A DNA stretch of 64,000 bases, taken from assembly GCF_035918395.1 (NCBI RefSeq), contig NZ_CP142362.1, forward strand, positions 4,997,501 through 5,061,500, given 5' to 3'. Shown here in pieces: positions 51,706 through 60,659 of this stretch. Positions within the stretch are counted from its first letter, which is position 1; each line of letters starts with the position of its first letter. Source of the stretch: Mycolicibacterium sp. ND9-15 (lineage in GTDB: Bacteria > Actinomycetota > Actinomycetes > Mycobacteriales > Mycobacteriaceae). The position numbers and the translations under genes were made by a program. The notes under the pieces are model-generated. The model was not told the DNA's origin. It ran no database searches and was given only the letters and a program-made list of their open reading frames with translations.

Positions 51706-52328
51706 CGCGACACCTTCGGCAACTTCCGCACCACCATGCCGACCTGGATCAGGTACAGCAGGCCGGACCACAGGTACATCGCCAGACCCCAGCTCAAGAA
51801 ACCCCACCCGATGGCCAGCACCACCCGGCTCCACGTCGCGTCCCACTGCCCCAACAGGATCAGCGGCAGCCCGGACATCAACGCGAACGTGGCGGCCTTA
51901 CCGATGTAGGTGACCGGTAGCGCGGTCAGGCCGCGGCTGCGCAGCAGCGGCAGCGTCGCGGCCAGCACGGCGTCGCGGCCGATCAAGGCCAGCACGATCC
52001 ACCACGGCAGCGAGCCCTGCAGCGCCAGTGCGATCGGAATGGTGACCATGTAGATGCGGTCGACGGCGGGGTCGAGCAACTCCCCCAGCCGAGACGACTG
52101 GTTGTCGACCAGCCGCGCGATCTTGCCGTCGGCCCAGTCGGAGAACCCGCTGAACATCAGCACGGCCACCGCCCACCCGTTGGCGTGCGCCACGAGCAGC
52201 AGCCAGAGGAAGACCGGCACCAGCACCAGGCGTAACACGCTGAGCATGTTGGGCACCGTGAGCACCCGGTCGCGGGCCTGGCCCGCCTGCTCCGGCGGCG
52301 AAGGCACCCGGCCATGCGCCTCGGTCAT
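51702..52328 (-). CDS. pgsA2: CDP-alcohol phosphatidyltransferase PgsA2
   Basis: A 208-residue integral membrane enzyme with several helices. The CDP-alcohol motif is complete: SDWADGKIARLVDNQSSR followed by LGELLDPAVDRI (DGxxAR, then GxxxDxxxD, near residues 65-90). It transfers a phosphatidyl group from CDP-diacylglycerol to an alcohol, normally glycerol-3-phosphate for this subgroup; the acceptor of PgsA2 is not settled. Overlaps the DUF881 gene and starts 10 bp after secA2 ends. Confidence 0.9.
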   Translation of the reverse strand: MTEAHGRVPSPPEQAGQARDRVLTVPNMLSVLRLVLVPVFLWLLLVAHANGWAVAVLMFSGFSDWADGKIARLVDNQSSRLGELLDPAVDRIYMVTIPIALALQGSLPWWIVLALIGRDAVLAATLPLLRSRGLTALPVTYIGKAATFALMSGLPLILLGQWDATWSRVVLAIGWGFLSWGLAMYLWSGLLYLIQVGMVVRKLPKVSR

Positions 52329-52337
52329 GGGCTAAAC

Positions 52338-54662
52338 CTAGCGGAACACACCCGGCAGGCTCAGCGCCGACAGCGAGTCGTCGGCCAGCGGGTTGTCGTG
52401 CACCATGTACGTCCACGTCGACGTCGGACGGGCGAGCTTGGAGAGGTCGACCCCGGGCTCGTCCTCGATCGACGGCGCGGTCTCGAACGTCTGCTGCGCG
52501 GCCTCGATCGCATCGGCGGCCAGCGAGGCGAACGCGTCGACGGCCATCCGGTGGAACTCGTCGATCGGCGTCTGGTTGCCCAGCGCCCGCAGGTGGATGC
52601 TCTCGCGGATATCGGCCAGATACGCCAGATGGTCGGCCCAGCCGCGATCGAGGTGGTAGAGCATGATCAGCCGACAGATCCGCTCCAGTTTCTCCTCGCC
52701 GAGCTGCTCGACGACCTCTTCGTAGCGTTTCGGAGACAGCTCGGCGAGCTCCTCGCGCGCGGTCGGCGTGCGTAACAAGGTGTTTCGGCGTTCGACGATG
52801 ATCGCGCGCTGCTGGGCGATCAGCTGGTTGTAGCGCCAGTTGTTGGCGTGAATGTCGAGCATCCGGCCTTCGGCGATGCGCTGCGCGTGATCGAGCAGGC
52901 TGGCCGCCTTGTGGCCGACGACGCGTCCGTCCTCGTCGGTCTCCATCGGCAGCTTGCCGGCGTCGAGATGCGCGACGACCACGTCGTCTTCCCAGCTCGA
53001 GAAGAACACCGACGAGCCGGGGTCGCCCTGGCGCCCCGCGCGACCGCGCAGTTGGTTGTCCAGGCGCTCGGTGTGGTGGCGGCCGGTGCCGATGACGTGC
53101 AGGCCGCCGAGTTCGGCGACCTGATCATGATCGGCCTCGTCAGAGCCGCCGAGGCGGATATCGGTACCCCGGCCGGCCATCTGGGTGGATACCGTGACGC
53201 TGCCCAGCTTGCCGGCCTCGGCGATCACCGCGGCCTCTTCGGCGTCGTTCTTGGCGTTGAGCACCACCGCCGGGACACCCGCCTTGACGAGTTTTTCGTG
53301 TAGCTCTTCGGATTCGGCCACGTCGCGCGTGCCGACCAGCACCGGCTGCCGCGTCTGGTGAATCTCCTTGACGTGTTCGACGATCGCGTCGTTCTTGGCC
53401 GCCGCGGTGGCATACACGCGGTCGGTCTCGTCCTGGCGGATGTTCGGCTTGTTGGGTTCGATCGGCGATACGCCCAGCTTGTAGAACTGACGCAGCTGCT
53501 CGCCGGCCGCCAGCGCGGTGCCGGTCATGCCGCACACCGTCTGATAGCGATTGATCAGCGCCTGCACCGTGATGGTGTCGAGCACCTCGCCGGTTTCGGT
53601 GGTCTCGATGCCCTCCTTGGCCTCGACGGCGGCCTGCAGCCCGTCGGGCCAGCGCTGCAGTTGGGCGATGCGGCCGCGGGAGGCGTTGATCAGGTGTACG
53701 GCGTCGTCGCGGACGATGTAGTGCACGTCGCGCTGCAGCAGCACGTGTGCGTGCAGCGCCACGTTGATCTCGGTCAGCGTGCTCGCGACGTGCTCCTCGG
53801 AGTACAGGTCGATGCCGCCGAGCTTGGCCTCCATCTTCTGTGCACCGACTTCGGTTAGGTGCACGTTGCGGCTGTCGGTGTCGGTGTCGTAGTCGACGCC
53901 GGGGGTCAGCTCGCCGACCAGCCGGATGATCTCGACCTTCGGGGTCTCGCGGTGCGTGGTGCCCGCCAGCACCAGCGGCACCAGCGCTTCGTCGACGAGC
54001 ACCGAGTCGGCCTCGTCGATCAGCGCCACGTCCGGGTTCGGCGACACGAGGTCGGCGACGTCGGTGACCAACTGGTCCCGCAGCACGTCGAACCCCACCT
54101 CGTTCACCGAGGCGTAGGTGACGTTGCATTTGTAGGCGGCGCGGCGCTCCTCGGCCGTCGAACTCTCGGTGATCCAGCCGACGGTCAGGCCGAGCGCCTC
54201 CAGCAGCGGGCCCATCCACTCGGCGTCGCGGCGCGCCAGGTAGTCGTTGATCGTGATGACGTGAACGCGCCGCCCGCCCAGCGCGTACCCGGCCGCAGCA
54301 ATCGCACCGGACAGCGTCTTGCCTTCACCGGTGGCCATCTCGACGACGTCGCCGGCGAGCATCCGCAATGCGCCGAGAAGCTGGACCTCAAAGGGGCGCA
54401 ACGTGGTTGTGCGCTCGGCGGCCTCTTTGGCGATGGCCAGGAACTGCGGGATGTCGGGGGACTCGGAGAGGTCGTCGAGGTTCAGCAGTTGGGCGGCCTT
54501 GAGCAGTTGTTCGTCGTCGAGGCCCGCGGCTTTCTCGTCGAACTCCGCCGAGGCGCGCACCTGCGCCATCGACTGCGCCTGGTCCCGGTCGGTGCTGGCA
54601 CCGAGCAACCGCCAGAACTTACTGCTGACACGACCTGAAGTGCGGGTCTTCGTCTTCGCCAC
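52338..54662 (-). CDS. secA2: Accessory Sec translocase ATPase SecA2
   Basis: GTG 54662 gives 774 residues, typical for mycobacterial SecA2 (~780) and shorter than SecA1 (~950). ATPase motifs: EMATGEGKTLSG (Walker A), ALIDEADSVLVDEALVPLVL (DEAD box), QMAGRGTDIRLGG and GTGRHHTERLDNQLRGRAGRQGDPGSS (motifs V/VI). The C-terminal linker and zinc region of SecA1 are absent. SecA2 exports a subset of proteins with SecYEG. The long upstream extension to 55289 runs through a repeat and is not coding. Confidence 0.96.
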   Translation of the reverse strand: MAKTKTRTSGRVSSKFWRLLGASTDRDQAQSMAQVRASAEFDEKAAGLDDEQLLKAAQLLNLDDLSESPDIPQFLAIAKEAAERTTTLRPFEVQLLGALRMLAGDVVEMATGEGKTLSGAIAAAGYALGGRRVHVITINDYLARRDAEWMGPLLEALGLTVGWITESSTAEERRAAYKCNVTYASVNEVGFDVLRDQLVTDVADLVSPNPDVALIDEADSVLVDEALVPLVLAGTTHRETPKVEIIRLVGELTPGVDYDTDTDSRNVHLTEVGAQKMEAKLGGIDLYSEEHVASTLTEINVALHAHVLLQRDVHYIVRDDAVHLINASRGRIAQLQRWPDGLQAAVEAKEGIETTETGEVLDTITVQALINRYQTVCGMTGTALAAGEQLRQFYKLGVSPIEPNKPNIRQDETDRVYATAAAKNDAIVEHVKEIHQTRQPVLVGTRDVAESEELHEKLVKAGVPAVVLNAKNDAEEAAVIAEAGKLGSVTVSTQMAGRGTDIRLGGSDEADHDQVAELGGLHVIGTGRHHTERLDNQLRGRAGRQGDPGSSVFFSSWEDDVVVAHLDAGKLPMETDEDGRVVGHKAASLLDHAQRIAEGRMLDIHANNWRYNQLIAQQRAIIVERRNTLLRTPTAREELAELSPKRYEEVVEQLGEEKLERICRLIMLYHLDRGWADHLAYLADIRESIHLRALGNQTPIDEFHRMAVDAFASLAADAIEAAQQTFETAPSIEDEPGVDLSKLARPTSTWTYMVHDNPLADDSLSALSLPGVFR

Positions 54663-55196
54663 ACCGCTACGGTACGCGTCCCCTCTGGTCCCCTTTTTCC
54701 GCGAGCGTGCGTGTCGGCTCCGCGACACGCCGCTATTCGGCAGCAGTCCGCGCACGTTCGCGCTCGGGTGAGTGTGCGTAAGTCGACGTGCAGGGCGTCG
54801 GATCGGCCAGGTTCGTGAACAGCATGACGTCGCCCCGGTCCAGCGCGGCTCGCACAGCAGCGGCGGGCCGTTACCGTTCACGCGGTGGTCCCGCGGGTGC
54901 GAAGACCGGCCCGATGCACGACACCCGGGGATGCCGTTGCACGCCAACGGGTACGGCGGGGTCTGCGGCGCTACCCCGACGATGCCCGAGTCCTGCCCAA
55001 GCGACAGCAGCAACGCGTCGCCCGGGAACTCGGTCTTCGGCGTTCTAGACCGGTCCGGCGACGCCTCGAGCTCCTCGGCAGACCCTCCAGGCTCGTGTCG
55101 ATGTCGAACGCGCCGACAGGTTTCGTCGCGGTCGCCCGACGGCGAAGGTGCGCAATATGGTGAATTTGCGCGGGGTGTCGTGCGCAAGCACGCACG
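54663..55196. other. Long intergenic region, possibly degraded coding sequence
   Basis: 534 bp between secA2 and ilvG with no acceptable gene. Several frames are open on both strands, as expected at this GC content. One plus-strand frame (RRGLRRYPDDARVLPKRQQQ near 54946-55005) looks gene-like but has no recognisable start or family. I see a hairpin-like GTGTCGGCTCCGCGACAC near 54709-54728 and no promoter I can name. Confidence 0.4.
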
Positions 55197-55280
55197 CTCG
55201 CGCAAGAGGGCTCGCGCAAGAGGGCTCGCGCAAGAGGGCTCGCGCAAGAGGGCTCGCGCAAGAGGGCTCGCGCAAGAGGT
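55197..55280. repeat. Six tandem copies of a 14-bp unit
   Basis: CTCGCGCAAGAGGG is repeated six times head to tail without spacers; the sixth copy ends in T. The unit carries a short self-complementary CTC/GAG pair around a GCGC core. The array begins one base from the ilvG stop. 14 is not a multiple of three, so the array scrambles any reading frame. Confidence 0.95.
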
Positions 55281-55281
55281 C

Positions 55282-56934
55282 TTACGCAAGGTTGCTGCGG
55301 CGCGGATAGGCCACCGTCGGATCGGTCAGCACGTTGACCACCGCGGGCAGCCCCGCCGAGAAGGCGCGCTCCAGCGCGGGCCGCAACTCGGCGGGCGTCG
55401 ACACCAACTCGCCGTGCCCGCCCAGAGCCGTCACCACCTTGTCGTAGCGGGTGCCCGGCCGCAGTTCGGCCACCACGGAATAGCCGTAGATCGCCTCCAT
55501 CGGATGTTTCTCCAGCGCCCAGATGCCGTTGTTGCCGATCACCGACACCACCTGAATCCCGTGTCGCACCAAGGTATCCCACTCCATACCGGAGAACCCG
55601 AATGCGCCGTCGCCCTGCAGCAGCACGACCTGCCGGTCCGGCCGGGCCAGCTTGGCCGCCAGGGCGTAACCGGGACCTGAACCCAGGCAGCCGAACGGGC
55701 CGCTGTCGAGCCAGGCGCCCGGCACGTAGCTGTCGATGACGCGGCCGGCGTAGGAGCCGAAGTCGCCGGCGTCGATCACCACGATCGCATCGCGGTCGAG
55801 CAGCGTGCTGAGCTCGGCGTACACCCGCATCGGGTGCAGCGGCGTACGGTCGTCGCGCAGTTCATCGGCCTCCGCGGTGCGCGCCGCGGTCTCCACGGCC
55901 CGCAACTCGGCGATCCAGGCTTCATGGTCGGGTGCGCCGGCCGTCGCCAGGGCGGACAAGGTGGCGGTGATATCGCCGTACAAACCGGCCGCGACCGGTC
56001 GCGGATGCGGTCGCTCGGGTGCCACGCGATCGACGGCGATCAGCGCGGTCTCGGCTCCGAACACCGCTCCGAATCCGAGCCGGAAGTCCATCGGCACACC
56101 GATCACCAGCGCAACGTCTGCCTGCTTCAACGCCTTCGACCGGGCACGCGAGAACGCGAGCTGATGATCGGCGGGCACGGCGCCGCGGGCCATCCCGTTC
56201 ATCAGAACCGGGATGCGCAGCGACTCCGCCAGGCTCAGCAGCGCGGTCTCGGCGTGACCCCACCAGACGTTGGTTCCCGCCATGATGACCGGCCGCCGCG
56301 CCCTTGTCAGCACTCGCATCGCGGCGTCCACCGCTTCGCCCTCGGCGGGCACAACGGTGGCAGGCTGGCTCAGCGCTCCCGGCGCAGCGGTGTCGATGGC
56401 CTCACCGAACACGTGGTCCATCGGGAAGTCCACGAAGGAGACCCCCGACGACGTTCCGGCCGCCCCGACCGCGGCCAGCAGCGCGTCGTCGATCACCTTC
56501 CCGACGGCGTCCGGTGTCTCGGCTGTGGCGGCGAACCGGGTCAGCGGCGCGACGAACGGAATGTGGTCTATTTCCTGCAGGCTGCCCTGCCCCCACCGCA
56601 ACGCCGGCGCCCGGCCGCCCAGGATCACCAGCGGCGACTGGTTCTGCTGCGCGGCGGCCATGGCGCTCATGCCGTTGGTCACGCCCGGCCCGGCCGTCAA
56701 CGCCGCCACACCCGGGATCCGAGTCACCTTCGACCAACCCTCGGCCGCGAATGCGGCGGTCTGCTCGTGGCGGGTGTCGATCAACCGGATGTCCTCCGCC
56801 CGGCAGCCGTCGTAGATGGAGAACAGGTGGCCACCGGACAGTGTGAAGATCGTGTCGATCCCGCTGGCTCGTAGCCGCCGGGCGATGAGGTGTCCCGCAT
56901 TCACCGCGGCTGGGACCGGGGCGTCGGTGCTCAT
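55282..56934 (-). CDS. ilvG: Acetolactate synthase-like thiamine diphosphate enzyme IlvG
   Basis: A 550-residue protein (547 in M. tuberculosis Rv1820). TPP-enzyme landmarks: DTRHEQTAAFAAEGW with the catalytic Glu (residue ~57), TAGPGVTNGMSAMAAAQQNQSPLVILGG, and the diphosphate/Mg motif GDGAFGFSGMEWDTLVRHGIQVV (about residue 450). It may be an acetolactate synthase or a relative such as oxalyl-CoA decarboxylase-like; the regulatory small subunit is not adjacent. The stop TAA touches the 14-bp repeat array. Confidence 0.88.
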   Translation of the reverse strand: MSTDAPVPAAVNAGHLIARRLRASGIDTIFTLSGGHLFSIYDGCRAEDIRLIDTRHEQTAAFAAEGWSKVTRIPGVAALTAGPGVTNGMSAMAAAQQNQSPLVILGGRAPALRWGQGSLQEIDHIPFVAPLTRFAATAETPDAVGKVIDDALLAAVGAAGTSSGVSFVDFPMDHVFGEAIDTAAPGALSQPATVVPAEGEAVDAAMRVLTRARRPVIMAGTNVWWGHAETALLSLAESLRIPVLMNGMARGAVPADHQLAFSRARSKALKQADVALVIGVPMDFRLGFGAVFGAETALIAVDRVAPERPHPRPVAAGLYGDITATLSALATAGAPDHEAWIAELRAVETAARTAEADELRDDRTPLHPMRVYAELSTLLDRDAIVVIDAGDFGSYAGRVIDSYVPGAWLDSGPFGCLGSGPGYALAAKLARPDRQVVLLQGDGAFGFSGMEWDTLVRHGIQVVSVIGNNGIWALEKHPMEAIYGYSVVAELRPGTRYDKVVTALGGHGELVSTPAELRPALERAFSAGLPAVVNVLTDPTVAYPRRSNLA

Positions 56935-57231
56935 GGTGGCAGCTTAATCAGACGTGCCGGAACGCTCGGGCTGGTCACCGCCGGTGGAGCCGCCGCAATA
57001 CGCGAAAGGCTCTGACGCTCAAGCCCGCCGAGGAGCTTGTGCTGCGACGCATCTTCGAAGGGTCGACACCGACGCCCCCTGCGTTGCGTCGACATCTACA
57101 CCAGGGGCGCGATCCGGCGACGGCCACAGCCCTTACGCAGAAATCGGCGAGCGATGCGGGGGCGCGTGCGCTGATTCGCGAGCTGAGCCCTTTGAAGGGC
57201 CGCGAAAAGGTTGTCGCGGTACCTTGCCGGA
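56935..57231. other. Divergent promoter region between ilvG and the ABC transporter
   Basis: 297 bp between divergently transcribed genes. A short plus-strand frame (57039-57239) reads with mixed codon quality and no recognisable product, so I do not call it. Two sets of promoters are expected here; none could be assigned by eye. Confidence 0.4.
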
Positions 57232-59160
57232 GTGGATGAGGGAATGTTCGCCCCGACGCTGGACTGGGGCAACGAACTGTGGACGTCGCTGATCTGGATT
57301 GCCAGAGGCTGGGCGATCGCGGCGGTGTGCACGCTGGTCATCTTGGTGCTCATCGCCAGGTTCACGACCTGGGGACGCCAGTTCTGGCGGATCACCAGCG
57401 ACTATTTCAAGGGCGCGGAAAGCCTCAAGGTCTGGGTGTGGCTGGGGGCGCTGCTGCTGTCGGTGGTCGTGGGAGTTCGCCTGACCGTGCTCTTCACCTA
57501 TCAGGGCAGCGACATGATGACCAGCTTCCAGGTCATCGCGTCCGGCCTGGGGACCGGTGACGATGCCATCAGGGAGTCCGGCCAGGACGGGTTCTGGCTG
57601 TCGATGAGGGTCTTCACGTTGCTGGCCACCCTGTACGTGGCGCGGATCATGCTCGACCTGTTCATGACGCAGAGGTTCATGCTGGCCTGGCGGGTCTGGC
57701 TCACCGACCGGCTCACCGGTGACTGGCTCAACGGCAAGGCGTACTACCGCAGTCGGTTCATCGACGACACGATCGACAACCCAGACCAGCGGATCCAGCA
57801 GGACGTCGACATCTTCACCGCCGGCGTCGGCCCGCTGCCGAACACGCCGAACAACACCTCGACTGCCACACTTCTCTTCGGTGCCGTCAACGCGATCGCC
57901 TCGATGATCTCGTTCACCGCGATCCTGTGGACTCTGTCGGGACCGGTGACGCTGCCCTTCATCGGCTACGAGCTGCCCAAGGCGATGTTCTGGATCGGCA
58001 TCGTCTACATCCTGTTCGCCACCGTGGTCGCGTTCTGGATCGGCAGGCCCATCATCACGTTGGCGTTTGACAACGAGAAGTTCAACGCCGTCTTCCGGTA
58101 TGCGCTGGTGCGACTGCGCGACGCCGCCGAGGCGGTGGCCTTCTACCGCGGTGAGCTCGCCGAAAGGACGGGTTTGCGAACGAGATTCAGGCCGATCGTC
58201 GAGAACTACAAGAAGTACGTGAACCGGATGGCCGGCTTCCTCGGCTGGAACCTCTCGATCTCGCAAGCTCAGGAGCTCATCCCGTACATCGTGCAGTTCT
58301 CGCGGTTCTCCAACGGTGAGATCACGCTCGGCCAGCTGTCGCAGACGGCGAGCGCGTTCCGCGAGATTCTCACCGGGCTGTCGTTCTTCCGCAATGCTTA
58401 CGACAACTTCGCCGGCTACCGCGCCGCGATCATCCGTCTCCACGGGCTTGTCGTCGCAAACGAGGAGGGCCGGGCATTGCCGGAACTCCAACGGATGGGC
58501 AATACCGATGGCACCGTCACGGTCGACGACGTGGAGGTGCGCACGCCCGACGGCAAGCGGCTGCTGAACTCCCTGGACCTGCGCCTGGAGTCCGGCGACA
58601 CGCTGATCGTCACCGGGTCGTCCGGGAGCGGCAAGACCACGCTGCTGCGCAGCCTGGCCCAGCTGTGGCCCTACGCGACGGGATCGCTGTCTTGCCCCGA
58701 CGGGGATAACGCAACGATGTTCCTGTCCCAGCTGCCCTATGTCCCGCTCGGCGACCTGCGCGCGGTCGTCTCCTACCCCAACGAGCTCGGGTCCATCGAC
58801 GACGAGAAGCTCAATGACATGCTGCGCAGAGTGGCGCTGCCGCATCTCGTCGACCGCCTCGACGAGGTCGACGACTGGGCCAAGGTGCTCTCCCCCGGCG
58901 AACAGCAACGCGTCGCGTTCGCGCGGATCCTGCTGACCAAACCCAAGGCGGTGTTCCTCGACGAGTCGACGTCCGCGCTCGACGAGGGTCTGGAGTTCAT
59001 GCTCTACCAGTTGGTGCGCACCGAGTTGCCGGACACCATCCTGGTCAGCGTGAGCCACCGCAGCACCGTCGAGCAGCACCACACCCGTGAGCTCGAGTTG
59101 CTCGGCGACGGCGAGTGGCGGTTGGGCCGTGTCGAGGGCGACGAGCCGGCACGCGTCTAA
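57232..59160 (+). CDS. bacA: BacA-like ABC transporter (Rv1819c orthologue), vitamin B12/hydrophilic solute importer
   Basis: GTG 57232 gives 642 residues. It begins DEGMFAPTLDWGNELWTS; ATG 57244 is an alternative start. The SbmA/BacA-like membrane domain (residues ~1-350, e.g. AYYRSRFIDDTIDNPDQRIQQDVDIFTAG) is fused to an ATPase: GSSGSGKTTLLRSLAQLWPYATG (Walker A), LSPGEQQRVAFARILLTKPKAVFLDESTSALD (signature and Walker B). Rv1819c imports vitamin B12, bleomycin and antimicrobial peptides. Its stop interlocks with that of the convergent flavoprotein gene (CTAA). Confidence 0.93.
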   Translation: MDEGMFAPTLDWGNELWTSLIWIARGWAIAAVCTLVILVLIARFTTWGRQFWRITSDYFKGAESLKVWVWLGALLLSVVVGVRLTVLFTYQGSDMMTSFQVIASGLGTGDDAIRESGQDGFWLSMRVFTLLATLYVARIMLDLFMTQRFMLAWRVWLTDRLTGDWLNGKAYYRSRFIDDTIDNPDQRIQQDVDIFTAGVGPLPNTPNNTSTATLLFGAVNAIASMISFTAILWTLSGPVTLPFIGYELPKAMFWIGIVYILFATVVAFWIGRPIITLAFDNEKFNAVFRYALVRLRDAAEAVAFYRGELAERTGLRTRFRPIVENYKKYVNRMAGFLGWNLSISQAQELIPYIVQFSRFSNGEITLGQLSQTASAFREILTGLSFFRNAYDNFAGYRAAIIRLHGLVVANEEGRALPELQRMGNTDGTVTVDDVEVRTPDGKRLLNSLDLRLESGDTLIVTGSSGSGKTTLLRSLAQLWPYATGSLSCPDGDNATMFLSQLPYVPLGDLRAVVSYPNELGSIDDEKLNDMLRRVALPHLVDRLDEVDDWAKVLSPGEQQRVAFARILLTKPKAVFLDESTSALDEGLEFMLYQLVRTELPDTILVSVSHRSTVEQHHTRELELLGDGEWRLGRVEGDEPARV

Positions 59161-60659
59161 CGCGCTGCGGCGTGTGCGCCTGGGCGCCTGGCTGCGTGTC
59201 TCCCCGCCCGCCGCCCGAAGAACGACCCTTCGCCGAGTTGGGTTCCGCTGGCGTAGCCCTTGCCGTCCTGAGCGATGTTCGACGCGCACGCGCCGGCCGC
59301 GTACAGGCCGGGGACGACGGAACCGTCCTCCCGCAACACCTCGCCGTCGATCGACACCGCCAGCCCGCCCATGGTGAAACCGGAGTACATCGCCCGGCCC
59401 AGAGACAAATCAAACGCCGCGAACGGACCGGTCTCCTGGGCGGCGACGTATTCGGGCTGTTTGTGAAAGTCCGGATCCTCACCACGGGCGGCGAACTCGT
59501 TGTAGCGGTTGAGCGTGGCGACCAGGTTGCCCTGCGGAATGCCAAGCGCCACTTCCATTTCCTCGACGGTCTCCCATCCGTCGATGAACTTGATCAACGG
59601 CATCTCGGGCATCTCCATGTGCGCCTCGTCCACCACCAGATAGGCCGTCTGCTCCGGCTGCTCGAGCACGAAAGCCGATGTGCGCGAATGGTATGAGTCT
59701 TCGGCGACGAACCGCTTGCCGTCCTTGTTGACGATCACCCCGGTCAGCAGGATCTCCGGCGGATACGCGGCGGCGGTGATGAACAACTGGTCCATGTTCC
59801 TGGCGACTCCGCCCGCGGAGATACCCATGCGGATGCCCAGCCCGTCGTCATTCGGGTTGCCCAGGATGTAGGGCTCCACTTCGCCGTGGTGCTTCGTACG
59901 CCTCCTGTGGCCAAGGGCCGGGGTGAACTCGGCGACCATGTCGGGATTCATCGCGAAACCGCCCGCGGCGATGATCACCGCCTTGGCCTTGATCGCGCCC
60001 GTCTCGCCGAAGCGCTTCCAGCGCACGCCGACCACCGACCCGTCCTCGACGACCAGGTTGGTCACCCCGGTCTCATAGCGGATCGCCACACCCAGTTCCG
60101 TCGCGCGCTTCACCAGCAGGTCGATGACCATCGCGGCGCCGCCGAGTTCGCCCGGCACAGGGACCGAATGCCCGCGGGGGGCCGGCTTGGCTTGTTCGCA
60201 GAACGGCCACACCTTCTCGTTGCCGGTATACGACAGGCCCTCGGTGCCCGGCGGCACGACGACTTTGCCCGGGTAGTAGCTGCGCTCGAACTGAAAGCCC
60301 AAGCCCTCCAACCAGTTGAAGTGCTCGACGCTGCCCTCGCAGTAGGCGCGGATCTTGTCGTGTTCGGGTTCATGCGACACCGCGACCAGGTAGGAGTACA
60401 TCTCCTCGGCGCTGTCGTCGTGACCGGTGGCCTGCTGCACCGCGGTGCCGCCGCCCAGATAGAAATGCCCGCCGGCCATCGAGGTCGTCCCGCCCGCGTC
60501 GGCCGCCTTCTCCAGCACCAACACCCGCGCCCCGGCGGCGGCGGCGCTGACAGCCGCGCATCCCCCGGCGATGCCGAAGCCGATCACCAGGACGTCGACC
60601 TCGTCGGACCATGACGAGACAGCCGCGGCGCTGATGGTGTCGGGAACGTCCGTGCTCAC
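59157..60659 (-). CDS. FAD-binding flavoprotein (fumarate reductase/ketosteroid dehydrogenase-like, Rv1817-like)
   Basis: A 500-residue protein: VDVLVIGFGIAGGCAAVSAAAAGARVLVLEKAADAGGTTSMAGGHFYLGGG is the ADP-binding opening of the FAD_binding_2 family, followed by late VIIAAGGFAMN and LYAAGACASNIAQDGKGYASGTQLGEG (FAD contacts). This group includes fumarate reductases, 3-ketosteroid 1-dehydrogenases and related enzymes. Substrate unknown. It overlaps a VOC gene by 4 bp upstream, an association that may supply substrate specificity. Confidence 0.88.
   Translation of the reverse strand: MSTDVPDTISAAAVSSWSDEVDVLVIGFGIAGGCAAVSAAAAGARVLVLEKAADAGGTTSMAGGHFYLGGGTAVQQATGHDDSAEEMYSYLVAVSHEPEHDKIRAYCEGSVEHFNWLEGLGFQFERSYYPGKVVVPPGTEGLSYTGNEKVWPFCEQAKPAPRGHSVPVPGELGGAAMVIDLLVKRATELGVAIRYETGVTNLVVEDGSVVGVRWKRFGETGAIKAKAVIIAAGGFAMNPDMVAEFTPALGHRRRTKHHGEVEPYILGNPNDDGLGIRMGISAGGVARNMDQLFITAAAYPPEILLTGVIVNKDGKRFVAEDSYHSRTSAFVLEQPEQTAYLVVDEAHMEMPEMPLIKFIDGWETVEEMEVALGIPQGNLVATLNRYNEFAARGEDPDFHKQPEYVAAQETGPFAAFDLSLGRAMYSGFTMGGLAVSIDGEVLREDGSVVPGLYAAGACASNIAQDGKGYASGTQLGEGSFFGRRAGRHAARRPGAHAAAR

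Noticed and set aside
55197..55280. CRISPR array
   Set aside because: Units are 14 bp with no spacers between copies, and no cas genes are present; it is a simple tandem repeat.
54663..55289. N-terminal extension of SecA2
   Set aside because: It reads through the 14-bp tandem array and has no similarity to SecA; GTG 54662 gives the expected length.
57039..57239. Small plus-strand ORF upstream of the BacA-like gene
   Set aside because: Mixed codon quality, no family, and it overlaps the transporter start in another frame.
57133..59289. A 718-codon minus-strand frame opposite the BacA-like transporter
   Set aside because: Antisense shadow of a well-identified ABC transporter; composition is Arg/Gln/His-rich nonsense.
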